In this document: positions 12,322 through 24,364 of the stretch, in pieces
Numbering within the stretch: the stretch's first letter is position 1
How the letters are laid out: every line of letters starts with the position of its first letter
Origin: Naganishia liquefaciens
Taxonomy: Eukaryota; Basidiomycota; Tremellomycetes; Filobasidiales; Filobasidiaceae
NCBI GenBank assembly: GCA_013423385.1
Contig: BLZA01000030.1
Location: 62,001 to 126,000 of the forward strand
Reading direction: 5' to 3'
DNA length: 64,000 nucleotides
Notes under the pieces: model-generated
Told to the model about the DNA's origin: nothing
Database searches by the model: none
The model's input: only the letters and a program-made list of their open reading frames with translations
Made by a program: the position numbers and the translations under genes

Positions 12322-12788
12322 GATAAGAGCCCCGCGTTTGCAGAATTCACTTCGAGCAAGCAAGCGCGGCGCGGAAGCTGTCTGTAGTAAGACGGACGGG
12401 CTTATCCTTATCTATGCACCGTTTCACTAGCTCGACTGCATTCGCAGATCGACCTCGTTGGTTATCTGAGAAGCTATCCACGGCGCAATCTAGGAACACA
12501 GGTTTTCGGATGTCTTCCGGGAGCTCTCCTAGGCTTGGATCCGCTCAAGCTATACGAGGAGCTGCTCGAGGAACCGTCAACAGCACAATGACAGCCAACT
12601 ACGCGAAAGTGAATATCAACTAGTTTCAAAATATTGCGTTCATCTTGCAAGGCTTCGGAAAGGGCGCCGATAACGCACTTCAGCCAATCGTCAGCCATGA
12701 TATCTAGCACATCAAGATCCGGTCGAAATCGGAGACGCTGCGGAGGGAGATGATCATAGGTAGAACAGCGACAGCAAGAATGAGATAA
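12322..12788. promoter_or_regulatory. Cluster of GATAA sites upstream of DUR3
   Basis: Five GATAA/TTATC pentamers lie within about 470 bp: 12322-12326, 12402-12406 and 12408-12412 (both reverse), 12669-12673 and 12784-12788. The last is 90 bp before the DUR3 ATG. Roughly one would be expected by chance in this length. Fungal nitrogen-catabolite GATA factors bind GATAA elements, often in pairs, upstream of urea and allantoin uptake genes. The sites are seen in the sequence; their function is inference. Confidence 0.45.
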
Positions 12789-12877
12789 ATATATCTTCCA
12801 CTAAGAATTGGGTTGCGAAAGGAGTCTTCCCCGAAACTGTCGAAATCAACATCCCTCCGAAACTAACTAATTCCGTC

Positions 12878-15800
12878 ATGGCAGTCGAAACTTCTCTGCC
12901 GCAGGCAGCAGGCTATGGGGTCGTCGTGCGTATACATTGCATATCGCCCGAGTGTGACTAATCCATGCGGTCTCGACAGATCGGCATGGGTCTCTTCTTC
13001 TCGGCTTTCATGATTGGTCTCACCAAAGTCCAGACCAGATACACAGCCCTTCAGACTTCGAATGCTGAAGAATTCACCAGTGCTAGTCGAAGGTAGGAGG
13101 CCTTGCACGACCCTGCACCATGGGTAGGCGAGAAACTTATCCCTTTCCTCGTCGCTCAGCGTGAAGCCAGGATTGATTGCGGCCGGGTAAGCATTCTGAA
13201 ACAGGACGGCCAAGATGCAAACTAATGCCGTGCCCCTCAGTATTGTCTCGGCGTGGACATGGTGAGCAAGCCTTTGTAGCGCGTGACACCGCTCTTCTTA
13301 CATTATTGTGCAATAGGGCTGCGACGCTTCTCCAGTCAAGTGCAGTAGCCTATAAGTATGGAATTTCAGGTCCTTGGTGGTATGCCGGTAAGTGTAATAC
13401 ATGGAAACGTGACCGTCGGAATACTGAAATCCGCTGGCAGGTGGAGCTTGTGTTCAGGTAATTTTTGACGACTCCGGCAATGTCAGCCTGTGTTCACGCT
13501 ATCAACAGGTTCTCCTATTTGCGATGATCGCTTCCAAAATCAAGGAAAACGCACCTAACGCTCACACGTAAGTCACTGCCGAGGATTTTAAGTATGGCAA
13601 TTTAATGTTTTTATTCCAGTTTCCTCGAGATCATTCGAGCGAGGTGGGGCAAGCTCGCCCATGTTGTCTTCCTGTTTTTCGGACTGGCTACCAATATCAT
13701 CGTCTCGACGATGTTGATCTTGGGCGGTAGCGCGACTGTTACGGACTTGACGGGAATGAGCACGATTGCGGCCTGTTTCTTGGTGGGTACCGCGTAACAT
13801 CTCGGTTGCATCGCACGCTAAATCTGCTTCACACGCAAGATCCCTGTCGGTGTTGCGGTCTAGTGAGCGTCGACAGACAAGCGAAGCGTCAAGCTGGCTG
13901 ACATTTGATTTAAAGCGTTGTAACCGGTGGTATGCGAGCAACTTTGATTGCCGTAAGCTCCCACAATTCTCCGATTATAGTATGTCGTACTTAAGGATTG
14001 TCTCTCAGGACTACACGCACACTGCGGTTCTTTTCGCCATCATCATGACCTGTGAGTGCGATGATGAGTTGCTGGACCGTCTGATCACTAAGCCTCGCTT
14101 TGCAGTCCTGTTTACGGCATACGCAAACTCGGACCTGATCGGCTCTTTCAGCAAGATGCACGCCCTCCTCAGCGTTGCCACTGAAGAGAACCCGGTTCCC
14201 GGTAATGCTCATGGCAGCTACCTTACCATGAGGAGTAAGAACGGTCTCATCTTTGGTGTGATCAATATTGTAGGGTAAGCATGAAAAAATTAGAGACATC
14301 AGTTGTGCTTATCAAAACTCCTTCAGGAATTTCGCAACCGTATTCAACGATCAAGCCTACTACCAACGTGCCATTGCATCCCAGCCCGCCTCGACAGTCA
14401 AAGCTTTCCTTCTGGGTGGGCTCTCATGGTTCTGCATCCCTTTCGCTTTCGCTACTACGCTTGGTTTGGCCGCAGTCGCCCTCAGTCATGGCGAAAATCC
14501 TTTGATTCAACTTACAAGCGCAGAGGTGTCTGCCGGTCTGCCTGCTCCCAAGGCCGCGGCTGGTAAGTGTTGTCCGAAATCCGAAATAGAGTGTTTTTCC
14601 AATCCTCTTTGACTCTTTTCTTAGCACTTCTCGGTACAAGTGGTGCCGCTGCCATGTTGGTGAGTTCTTATCGCGCTTAAAGGTTCTTAAAGTTGACTGT
14701 CCACCAACAGATTCTTCTCTTCTTGGCGGTAACTTCTGCTGCCTCGGCAGAGATCATCGCCACGAGCAGTATTTTGACTTATGATGTTTACGGGTAGGTC
14801 GTTTGATCTGGAAAAGATATGCGATTCTGAAGTTGTGTCAGAACCTACATCAACCCGAAACCTACCGAGAAGCAGATCCTTTGGGTATCGTAAGTTCGCC
14901 GTGCGATGATAAGACATATCGTTGAATTCTTTTCCACAGACACCTCTGCATTGTCGGATATGCGATTGTCATGGGACTTTGTGCGCTCATCTTCAAGTAT
15001 ATCGGAATCTCGATGGGATGGCTCTACGAATTCATGGGTACTCTGCTTGGATCGGCCGTTGTGCCCATCGCGCTTTGCATCTCAGTCAAGAAAGCGAACA
15101 AGATGGGATGCATCGTTGGTGCACTGGTAGGGTTCGCTTCCGGTATCACCGGTAAGCATTGTTGTGGTTCTGGCTCGCATACTGCTAAAAATGTCTGGCA
15201 GGCTGGCTCGTTGCCACCGCCAAGCTAAATGACGGTGTTATCAACGTCACGACCAGCGGAGGCGATTACGAGGTACGTTTCGGATCCTGTCGACGTCGCC
15301 TCAACTCTCACACATTCTTTCCAGATGCTCACCGGGAACTTGCTGTCTATCGGAATTGGTGGAATCGTTTCCTTGACGTGGACTTACCTTCGCCCAGACG
15401 ACTTTGACTGGGAGATCACTCGGAAAATGGCAATCACGGGACATGCGCCTGAAGTTAGCGAGAACCTCGAAGGGGCGGACGTCTCAGGCGAAAACATGAC
15501 GCCGGTCGAAAAGGAAAAGCACAGTATGGAAAAGGTCGATGAGACCACCGACACGGTTGCCGTCGTCGACGACGAAGGTCTCACCTCTCAGGAGGAGATC
15601 GAGATGGCGGGATTGAAGAAAGCCTTCCGATTCGCTGCGATATCCGCATTATCTCTCACGGCCATCTTCTTGATCGTGAGTAAATCGAGGTATCAAGTAC
15701 ACGACGAAATTAAACAGCTTCTGTACAGTTGATCCCGTTGCCTCTCTTCTTCTCATCTGCTGGTGAGCGACTCGTGATGCCTGTCCGACCAGCAATGCTC

Positions 15801-16067
15801 ATATGTACTGCTTGCAGTCTTTGGCGTCAAGGGCTTCACTGCATGGGTGGTTATCGGAATGATTTGGGTATTTGTGGCCAGCTTCATTGTCGTCATCTAC
15901 CCCTTGTACGAGAGCCGTAAAGGAATAATGGAGGTGAGTACCACAATCGGTTCAGGACCACCCGACTCTTATCATCATCATCCTTCCAGGTCCTTCACGG
16001 TATGAGGAAAGATTTGCGGTCATGGGGATCGGGCAAATGGATCCCAGAGTCACAAAGAACCGATTAA
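12878..16067 (+). CDS. DUR3: Urea active transporter (sodium:solute symporter family)
   Basis: Multi-exon gene, ATG at 12878-12880 and TAA at 16065-16067. The N-terminus MAVETSLPQAAGYGVVVIGM leads into the first helix. The joined reading has RSVKPGLIAAGIVSAWTWAA, LLQSSAVAYKYGISGPWWYA, GLIFGVINIVGNFATVFND, SAEIIATSSILTYDVYG and EFMGTLLGSAVVPIALC, in the order and spacing of fungal DUR3 proteins. About 15 helices are expected, with a long acidic loop before the last two (GADVSGENMTPVEKEKHSME). The protein imports urea, and in some fungi polyamines, across the plasma membrane by proton or sodium symport. Intron 1 follows GVV with donor GTGCGT. The GATAA-rich upstream region suggests nitrogen regulation. 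Identification is very secure; a few internal junctions are approximate. Confidence 0.93.
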
Positions 16068-17176
16068 GGTTTTGGAAAGCTTAGACAGCGATATTATATG
16101 TATGGGCGAATGGGCAAACGATACCTCTTTTTTAACCTCTCGTCCGGGCAATACTCAGTGCTTCTTGATATCCTCTTTTCTGGTCGTCAAGAGGAGCTGA
16201 ATGCGGAGGTCGGAGGTCTTTGCGAACTTTGATCCATGACATCAGGTCAGCGAGCAACGTTTACGATCTCGTCTCCTCTTTGCTATTGTTCGACTGTTAT
16301 CAGCTCCGCTATCTAAAAGTAGATGGTGAGACTGCCGATCCCACCGGACTTGCTGAAACCCGAAAACCAGCGAATCGGATGGCTAGCGGCGACGCAGACT
16401 GAAACCGGCTGTCGTCAATTGGATTCCTGCAGCAGTTTCTGGCATATCGTTAAAACTAACGCCGGACCCGAAATCAGTGTCATCGCAAGGCTTTTTCCTC
16501 GGAGGCTTGATTCTCTGGAGCTCCGGGCCGACCTTCTTTTCCGTTCCTGACTTGGCATGTACACATCTTTTCCTGAGCTCTGCGTTTTGGTCTTCATCTT
16601 CATCTCCATAATGTAACGCTCACCAGCTTCTTTCGTCATACAGGTGAGGACACAGGAGCCTTGAGTCCTACTTCTGACGTTCGATGAGGGTTCGACGTCG
16701 TTCAGCGGAAAACTCGACTGGGCAGATCTGCTTTTCCAATCCTCTGCAGCGATGCGATAAATGGCGTTTCGTTAGCTTTTTTCCCACAACGCCGATCGAG
16801 CTACAAGAGCTGCAGGCGGGATAGTGTGACGGGGCGATCAGGAATTGACCGATCGGCTTCGTTTGATAACACTGTACATCTCTGGTTCAAGTTTTCGGGT
16901 GAGGGGCTGGTGAGATATCGACAGAGCAGTCCTCTCGTCCGAAAATACTTGCACGGCTACGTTCTACCGGCTCGTGGCAATATGACTATCCGAGAATCCG
17001 TACACTTCGATAACTCATATATAGGTCACCTTGAAGACTTCTGTCTGGACTCGCTGAGATTCTTGCCTCCGATTCAAAGACCGCCTTATTTCGCTATCAG
17101 AAGAACTCTCGCTCGTTAGGTACTCAGGCCACCTACAATCATCAATAGCAGCTTCCCCACCAGAAGCCAAATCAAA
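16068..17176. other. Intergenic region between DUR3 and the MFS gene
   Basis: About 1.1 kb with no supportable gene. It holds GATAA-type pentamers at 16298-16302 (reverse), 16757-16761, 16865-16869 and 17009-17013. That is about twice the chance number, a weaker enrichment than upstream of DUR3. TATATAGG near 17018 could serve as a TATA element for the MFS gene. Open frames at 16220-16402 and 16826-17119 show no recognisable features. Confidence 0.4.
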
Positions 17177-19171
17177 ATGTCAGACGAGAAGCCAACAGGC
17201 CTCGATTCGCCGATGTCGTCAATCCTGGTCCCCTCAAACGGTACAGACACGAATCACAACCCCACACCACTGCCAGACGCACAGGAGGATGAAGCTATTA
17301 AGGAGCAATTGCGGAACATGAGCCCGGAAGAGTATGCCCGCAGGGAAAAGGCTCTTCTGTGGAAGATGGACAAGAAATTGGTGCCTTGGATGACGTGAGT
17401 CGAACGAGTTTTGAACGTGTCTAGCCAGAACGTTGACGATGGGTCATTTAGCGTTCTCTTCACTCTCTCTTTCCTTGATCGTACGAACGTCGGGACAGCC
17501 AAGCTTGCAGGTCTCGTTCAGGACTTGCACATGACTCAGGCTCAATTTAACATTGCCAGGTAGGTTCCTCTTTACTGTAGACCCCGAGACAGTCCATGAT
17601 CCTGATTCGGCCTTGATAGCACGATCTTCTTCGTCTCGTATGTGGCAGGGGAGGTTCCTTCAAACCTCGTCTTGAAAAAGTTTCGCCCGAGTCGTTGGAT
17701 CCCGACAATTGTCATCCTCTGGGCGATTATCCAGATTTGCATGGGTTTGGTGCATACGTATGGACAACTTGTCGCTCTGAGGTTCCTGCTGGGTCTCTTT
17801 GAGTGTGGTCTGTTCCCTGGTAAGTCTTCCGTCTAAGAGTTCCAAAACGATTTGCTTACGAGTATCGGCAGGTATCTCCTTCTTCTTGTCCGGGTGGTAC
17901 AAGCGAAATGAGGCTTCCAAACGAATCTCACTGTTCTTTGGCGGTGCCGTCATGGCCGGAGCTTTCGGGTATGTCCTTTCTTTGTTTGTTGGATCACCCT
18001 CTAACTCCTTCTCAGGGGTATCCTCGGTTATGGCCTTTCAAAAATGAATGGGGTCGGAGGCAAAGCCGGCTGGTCCTGGATCTTCATCATGGAAGGCATT
18101 CTGACTCTCCTCGCTGGACTCGCCTCCCCGTGGCTCGTGCAAGACTGGCCAGACCAGAACCCAAAGTTCCTTACTCCGCTCGAACGGCAAATGGTGCTAG
18201 ACCGACTCAAGGCCGACACCGGGCTGGCATCACAGGGAACATTCCACATGGGTGTCGTCAAGCGTGCTTTTATGGACTGGAAAATGTGGACGTTCATGTT
18301 TGCCTACATCGGTGTCGCTATGCCAATCTACAGTCAGAGTATCTTTACGCCGACAATCATTGCAAGTCTGGGCAAGTGGTCGACACCTCAATCCCTGCTG
18401 CTTTCGACTCCACCTTACGTCTTTGCCTTTATCACAACAATGACGACCGCATGGCTTTCGGACCGAACGGGAAAGCGAGCCATCTTCCTCATCTTTTGGA
18501 GTTTCATGGCTGTCATCGGGTACATTCTCTTGATCACCATCCCGCTGTCGAGACCCGGAGGCCTCTACTTTGCCGTGTTCTTGACTATCGGCTCGATCGC
18601 GCCGTGTATCGCCACCACGATCGTGTTTGCTGCAGGCAACTTTGGAAACCACTACAAGAAGGCGGTATCAATGGGAATGGTCTTTTCGTTTGGTAATTCA
18701 GGCGGTATCGTCGCTTCTCAGTGAGTTCTATTCAAGCCAAGGTGGACTGTCCTGACCGTCTTCGACAGAGTATACCAGAGCAAGTACGCGCCTCGATTTG
18801 TTACCGCTCATTCCGTTACCCTCGGCTTCTGTGCTGTAAGTATCTCCACAAGGGTGATAGAATTTGTCTAACAGAGCCTCCAGATGACCTGCATCTGTGC
18901 CATCATCCTCTTCTTCGGTTTGAGGCGTGAAAACGCCCGTCGAGACGCGCAGTATGGCAAAGTCGTCGATCCGGACACTCCTTCCATCACCTCGGCCGAG
19001 AATATTGCGGATGAAAAGACCGGCGAGGTCGTCACCCGCGGACGAGTCACATCGTGGCAGCAGGATCTGGAAGACCGCGAGTACCTTGAACGATGGGGCT
19101 TAACGGGCATGACCAAGGAGCAGATCATAGATCTGGGCGATGACCATCCTAGCTTCAGGTTCATGTACTGA
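17177..19171 (+). CDS. MFS permease, anion:cation symporter family (allantoate/nicotinate type)
   Basis: Six or so exons encode about 520 residues. A polar N-terminus precedes WKMDKKLVPWMTVLFTLSFL and LDRTNVGTAKLAGL. Next come NIASTIFFVSYVAGEVPSNL and the family signature LRFLLGLFECGLFPGISFFL with SGWYKRNEASKRISLFF. The central loop includes WSWIFIMEGILTLLAGL. The second six-helix half begins with WKMWTFMFAYIGVAMPIYSQ and ends VFSFGNSGGIVASQVYQSKY. This order is that of the Dal5/Tna1/Liz1 group of plasma-membrane organic-anion permeases, which take up allantoate, ureidosuccinate, nicotinate or pantothenate. The exact substrate cannot be read from sequence. The position next to DUR3 favours a nitrogenous substrate such as allantoate, which is inference. 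Confidence 0.88.
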
Positions 19172-19423
19172 TTTGCTCGGTTCGCAATCTTGGGTCCGCT
19201 CGGTCTTTTGTAAGGGTTACCTGCAGCGTATAATTTATGGACTTTATCAATACTTTGATCTGGCTCGGATGATCATATGAAAAGGTCGGACCACGCCGCC
19301 GCTATTGGCTTTAGGAGAAAGCTTGAGCCTTCAGTGACGCGGATGCCAAACTGGAATCATTCCAGCCGGGACGGCCCATAAGCCTATAATGTATTTCATC
19401 ATTCGGCAAGCACGGATTTCCGT

Positions 19424-21211
19424 CTACACCTTGCGCACGACGCGTCTCTTGACGGCCGGCGCCTTGTCCTCCACTGGCACCTCGACGGGATCCTCCTTCC
19501 GCCTGAAACACCCCGCCCACTTCTGTCCCTTGTTCCGCTCCACCTTGATTCCCTCTTCGGTACTCGTCATGGCGCTGTGCAGGACGGGGTCGTTTGCCTC
19601 GAGCAGCTGTTCTGTCGGAATGTATTCAAAGGATGGGTGAAGGTTGAGGTGATGCATCATCCAGTCGTGAAGGTCTGATGATGGCATTAGACAAAGACAT
19701 AGCGAATCGGACAGGATGCTTACCCTTGACGTCTGTCACGGTGTAAAGAATACCTCCGGGCTGGAGGACATAGGCGTATTCCGCCAGGAGTGTTGTGCTT
19801 CGGGAACCGTCAGCAGATACCTGAGCGTGGATCACTCTCGACGTACGTGATGATTCGCGCCTTGTGCTTGCTTCGCTTAAAGTGCGGATCCGGGAAGAGG
19901 AAGAAGATCTTCTCCAGCTGTATATGAGGAAATGAGGTGAGCGAATTGGATTTCACTTGACGAGGAAGACGCGACATTTGCTACACACAGCGCCGCGCAC
20001 GAATGGCGGCGGGGCGGACTTTCAACGGTCACTCTGGCGACATGTGCCACCCGACCAGCAAGTCGCCCCTACACGACAACCTCGCCATCCGCGTAGACTC
20101 GGCATCTTTCCACTTTTGCTTTACCGATCATCTACGCTTGACTCCCGCTCACATAAACTCATCTCCCTCTCGATCTTGGCCTCTCCATCCGGGAACTCGT
20201 TATGCGTCAACCTCGGCTCCGTTTTCACCAGGCTTTCCCTGCCACACACGCGGTCCCCCTTCATGCACCACGCTCGTCATTCGAAAGCACGGTCTATCTG
20301 CCTTGTCACGCTCCGAGTACCTTGCCAACGCTCTGATCCAGTCTTCTCCTCGTTTGCGCTCCGACTGATTTTGCCGGACAATCCTCCCCTCGTTCCCCCG
20401 AAATCGGCCCCCGAGAATTCCTTCCTCAGGTCTCTCCTCCCCCGCTCCAAATCCGTCTCTCCATGCATGTCACTCCGCCCCAAAACCTTGTACAACTCAC
20501 CTGTCCCTTTTCAAAGAAATTCGGCAAATGCTTCATTGCGTTTGCCCGAATGACACCAACATTCTGGTAGCCGCCCGGGATGAGGTGCTTGGTGGCGTGT
20601 TCATTCTCGGCTGCTTCGCGTTTATCCTCTCGGATTTCATCGGCCGTTGCTCCGTCCTCGTTGACCTCCTCGGCGGCGACGACGGCGGCGGTGGTGGTAG
20701 ACGCAGTATCCCCCTCGACGACTTCCCCCTTGACATTCCCCTCGACATCTTTCCCCTCCCTCAACAATCCCTGAATCTGCCTCAAAGCCCTAATCCGCGC
20801 ATCCACATACGCCGTCACGCTTATCCGAATCTCCATTCCAAGCATCAATGTTTCCGGAAACAGCGGTGCGAGCGCCGTCAAGAGTCCGCCAAAGCCGCAG
20901 CCAATGTCGGCGAATTTGACGCGCGCGGTCGCGGGGAAGGAAGGGTAGAATGGTTGCCAAGACATTTCAGCAGGTGATGAGGGGCTGGGGACGAGGAGGT
21001 AAGGTCAGCGTGAGGTAAACATCGAGAAGGGTGAGAGGAGTGCGTACTAGTTGAGCTGGTGGTCGTTGAATACATTGGCGTGCGCTCGTTGTCGGTAGAA
21101 GCGTTTCTGCGGCAGGCGAAGGAGCGGTGTCCCATCGGGCAAGGTGCGCTGTGTGAGTTTTGTGGCGGTCGTGGTGGCGGACTCGTCCATGGTGTTGTGT
21201 GTGCGTTTCAT
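19424..21211 (-). CDS. TRM8: tRNA (guanine-N7-)-methyltransferase catalytic subunit
   Basis: Starts at [14 protein letters not shown] (ATG at 21209-21211; a second in-frame ATG at 21188-21190). Family blocks appear in order: [19 protein letters not shown], then [19 protein letters not shown] (SAM-binding motif I), [41 protein letters not shown] (active-site region), [20 protein letters not shown] and the C-terminal FRRKEDP. The enzyme forms m7G46 in tRNA together with the WD protein Trm82. Two oddities stand out. About 65 residues rich in Glu, Ala and Thr are inserted between [14 protein letters not shown] and [12 protein letters not shown] 583-nt intron (19918-20500) separates FEKGQ from LEKIFF, about ten times the local intron size. 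Very secure call. Confidence 0.93.
19918..20500 (-). other. Unusually long intron within TRM8
   Basis: The donor GTGAGTTG follows codons for FEKGQ, and the acceptor ATACAG precedes LEKIFF. The flanking protein blocks are contiguous in the family, so the intervening 583 nt should be removed. Most introns in this window are 45-60 nt. The plus strand of the intron is C-rich and open for 198 codons (19957-20553), but that frame has low-complexity Ser/Pro/Arg composition and no domain. Confidence 0.75.
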
Positions 21212-21430
21212 CTTATCTTTGGCAGCTTTGGCCAACCGCCGATGAGCACTGCCCAGAATGCGAAGACGAGGTGGCCGACTTGGACGCTGCCTCGGCGGGG
21301 AAAAGCTGCGATCGGCGGAAGCAAACTCGCTCGCCAAGGTGAAACATGCTATCCCCCGCGCATTCCTCGTCATCCTGGATTCCCCTCCTCCTCCTCCTTC
21401 TCCCCCCTTCTCCCCCCTTCCCCGCCAGCC

Positions 21431-23714
21431 ATGTTCTCCAGTTCACTCCCCTACACACGCAGGACATCCCACGACCGATACACTCAGCCTCTCCCGCCGC
21501 CCGTGCCCGCCAGTCCCCTTCGCCAGCCATCGCATCCGGAACCACACCATGCGTTCAGCGCACCCGCCGTCATCCCGCAGCATGCGGACCCTGCGGCGAC
21601 ACTCACAAGCCCGTACGGCGGACCGCTCGTGGATTCGCCCGGAATAGATCCGACAACCGAAGATGCGGCGTTGTCCGAGGCGATTCGACGTAGCTTGTCT
21701 ATTTCCTCGCAACAAGGCGGCGTATGGGCCGACATGCATGCGTTACAAGATGCGCGGGATGTCGAGTGGTCCGTGGGCGCGTCGGGCGAGTCGGGCGAGA
21801 AGGAGACCGAAGCGGAAAGGATGGTGAGGATGATGAGTCGCCGGTGTAGGGATCGGAGTCGCGGGAGGTACAGCGCAACGACGGTCCCGATGGGAGGCTT
21901 TGCACCGAGTCAAGATCCCGCGCAGGCGCCCGTGGGGGATCCATGGAATCAAGGGTTTCGTCAAGATCATTCCCCGTATCAAGAATCTGAGCAACCGACA
22001 TATCAACAGAATCGAGAATCTCGTCACACCGAGTCTTATCAGGGACCCATTTATCCCCAACACGAGAAATACTCCTGGCCCGCTCCCCTACCGCCGTCAT
22101 TAAACACCCAAGACTATCCGCTACACCAACACGCCTCCTCCATACCGCTCGCACACCATCGGGAACATTTCGCCGCCACCACCGCCTCCCCCGCCCCATC
22201 CAAGGCGACCTACATCCCCTCTCTCACACCCCTTGACAGCGCCCTCCCCTCGGGCGCCGCAACCCCGTGTCCACCGTACCAACTCCAACCCGAGACGGCC
22301 TACCTCGATGCGATCCCGTTCGAGCCTTCAAGCGGGCCGAGCATGCGGATGCCAGCGGCGGAGGATTACGCAAGTATACCAGTGAGTTCTTACAAAAGGG
22401 GTTTGCTTGATGTGTTCTCGGGTTGATCAATTGAAAGGGGTACGGCGCGTGTGATTCGGATGAGGAGGAAGAGGAAGTGAATGCCATCGCGCAGGCGGGG
22501 GTAGGGCGCAGTGGGACCGTCGTCTCACGAAGCTCGTATACCGTAGGAGATGAAGCTTCTTTGATGAGAGTATCCGAGGCCGTGCCGGAGCCTGCAATCT
22601 TAGAGGAGCTCGAGCAAGGAATGGGGGCGGTGCAGGTCGAGCAAAGCACAGAGCCAGTGGGACCTGGCCCGACAGCACCGGAAGAGACGGCGGTGAGAAA
22701 AATCGAGGACGCGGTCCAGGAAAAGCGTACGCTAGGTATGTTCAATGCCGAGCCCTGGGAGGACTAGACTCACGCCCGTCCCAAGTCTTCTCCTACCATC
22801 CCCTGCCCGCCTCCGCCGAACCGACGCCCCGCATTCCCGCAAAATCAACTCTCCCACCTCAAATCCGCCTCTACCTTCAACCCACCTCCTTCCAGCTCCT
22901 ATCCACCTCGCTCAAACGCCTTCTCGCCGACTTGATGATCAGCGCTGATAGCTTGTTCGTCCCAGCCCCAACCGCATACGCCGAAAGCGAACAAGAACGC
23001 CCAGAATGGCACGTCGACGTCTGGGTCCGGACATTTGCGTTGCCGGTTCCGCCCGAACGGCGGGTCGTCGGTGGCGGGTTCCGGACAATGATTGGACTTG
23101 AGATGGACGAGATCAAGCCGAGGCCGGCCCCTGCGGGGAGGGCGTCGAGTTCGAGCTTGGCGTTGACGCGCACGCGGAGCAGTGTTGGCGAACGGCAAGA
23201 GGCGCTCAGCGTGCAGACGCTTCCGCGGAAACCGATCGCGACGACAACCGACCACGAGAATGCGCTCGTTCCTTCCTTTGCAACTTCTTTCGTCCTTCGC
23301 CTCCGTTTGATTCAGCCCCTTCACTTACCCTTCTCGGCGGCCCAGCTCGTCGAGACACTGCATCGACACTACAAGTATGGTCAACGCATCGCACGTTCCT
23401 CCACCACCAGCGTTGCCGCGGGCACCGTAGAAGAAAACGCCTACAGCTTTGCAAAGATGGTCGATCGCGCGCCCGGGCCCATTGACGAGGTCGCGCGGCT
23501 GAGCAAGGCGCACAAGTTGGGCAAGATCCGCGGCGGCGCAGCGGCGCCGCTCGACGACGACGCCGATGATGGGATTCAGGGTCAGGCGGGTAGGAAAGGG
23601 TTCCGGTATACGGTGCGCAAGGCGGTGAGTAAGGCAGTTGGCGCCGTGCAGAGTGAACGCGAGGAAACGGTCGAGGATGATCGGGCGAATTGGGTGACAC
23701 CGTTTACGGGTTGA
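21431..23714 (+). CDS. Hypothetical protein with an N-terminal ubiquitin-interacting motif
   Basis: Three exons. The ATG at 21431 opens MFSSSLPYTRRTSHD. Introns run 22382-22437 (ASIP joined to GYGACDSDEEEEEV) and about 22736-22785 (EKRTL joined to VFSYHPLPASAEP). The N-terminal 300 residues are Pro/Gln/Ser-rich and probably disordered. Inside them TTEDAALSEAIRRSLSIS fits the ubiquitin-interacting motif (acidic, then L-x-x-A-[IL]-x-x-S-L). The C-terminal third looks folded (IRLYLQPTSFQLLSTSLKRL, HVDVWVRTFALPVPPERRVV, FVLRLRLIQPLHLPFSAAQL). It suggests a conserved domain that I do not recognise. A role in ubiquitin-linked trafficking or degradation is possible but rests on the motif alone. It starts 220 bp from the divergent TRM8 start. 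Confidence 0.75.
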
Positions 23715-24364
23715 ATGGGGCTTCATTGTAGCCAGACGCTTTCTATTGTATTTTTAGCTTGTATCCAGATCGATTTGTACTATCGCTTTTTTGCTATTGT
23801 GTTTTGCGTGAATCTCAGCAGGAATCGGTCGACACCAGATGCAAGACGTCGACGACACGTCGGCCCGGCCAATGCAAAAATGTTTGCGTAGTGCGCTCTG
23901 GACTCTGCGTTCTGATTTCGAGGCATTGTAAACCAAATGCATCAATGTGGGCGAAAAAGGAGAAAAGAGTCGAAAAGTCAGGCGATACAAACTTTCTCAG
24001 CACATCGGGCAAAACCACCTCTTCAACTCGTCATATCGACATTCTTTCCCTGTCCTCTCAACTACATCTCTACATCGCTTCCTCCCTTCACGCCTTCTGT
24101 TCATCCTTCGCTTCTGGCACTATTCTCGAGTGTCTCGGACTGACACGTCGATACGCTGATTATGCAGACAATAAGGATCAATACACCTTCCATCAGACGA
24201 TCACGAGTCCATCACGACACGTTGCAAGCATCTTTTCTCCTGTGAGTCGTGACTGCTAATATACTTATATAGTCATTCGTACCCTGTCTCTTTCCGTCGT
24301 CCCTATCCCTCTCTGCTGCATTAGTCGCTCTATCCCCTGGCTGGACACCAGCAGTCGCAGTCAA
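23715..24364. other. Intergenic region
   Basis: About 650 bp between two plus-strand genes. No convincing gene; short open frames on both strands are featureless. The stretch near 24258-24272 (AATATACTTATATAG) could be a TATA-type promoter element for the downstream gene, about 95 bp before its ATG. A pyrimidine-rich tract follows, as is common upstream of fungal starts. Confidence 0.35.

Noticed and set aside
19957-20553. 198-codon plus-strand open frame
   Set aside because: It lies mainly in the long TRM8 intron and runs into its exon in antisense; low-complexity Ser/Pro/Arg with no domain.
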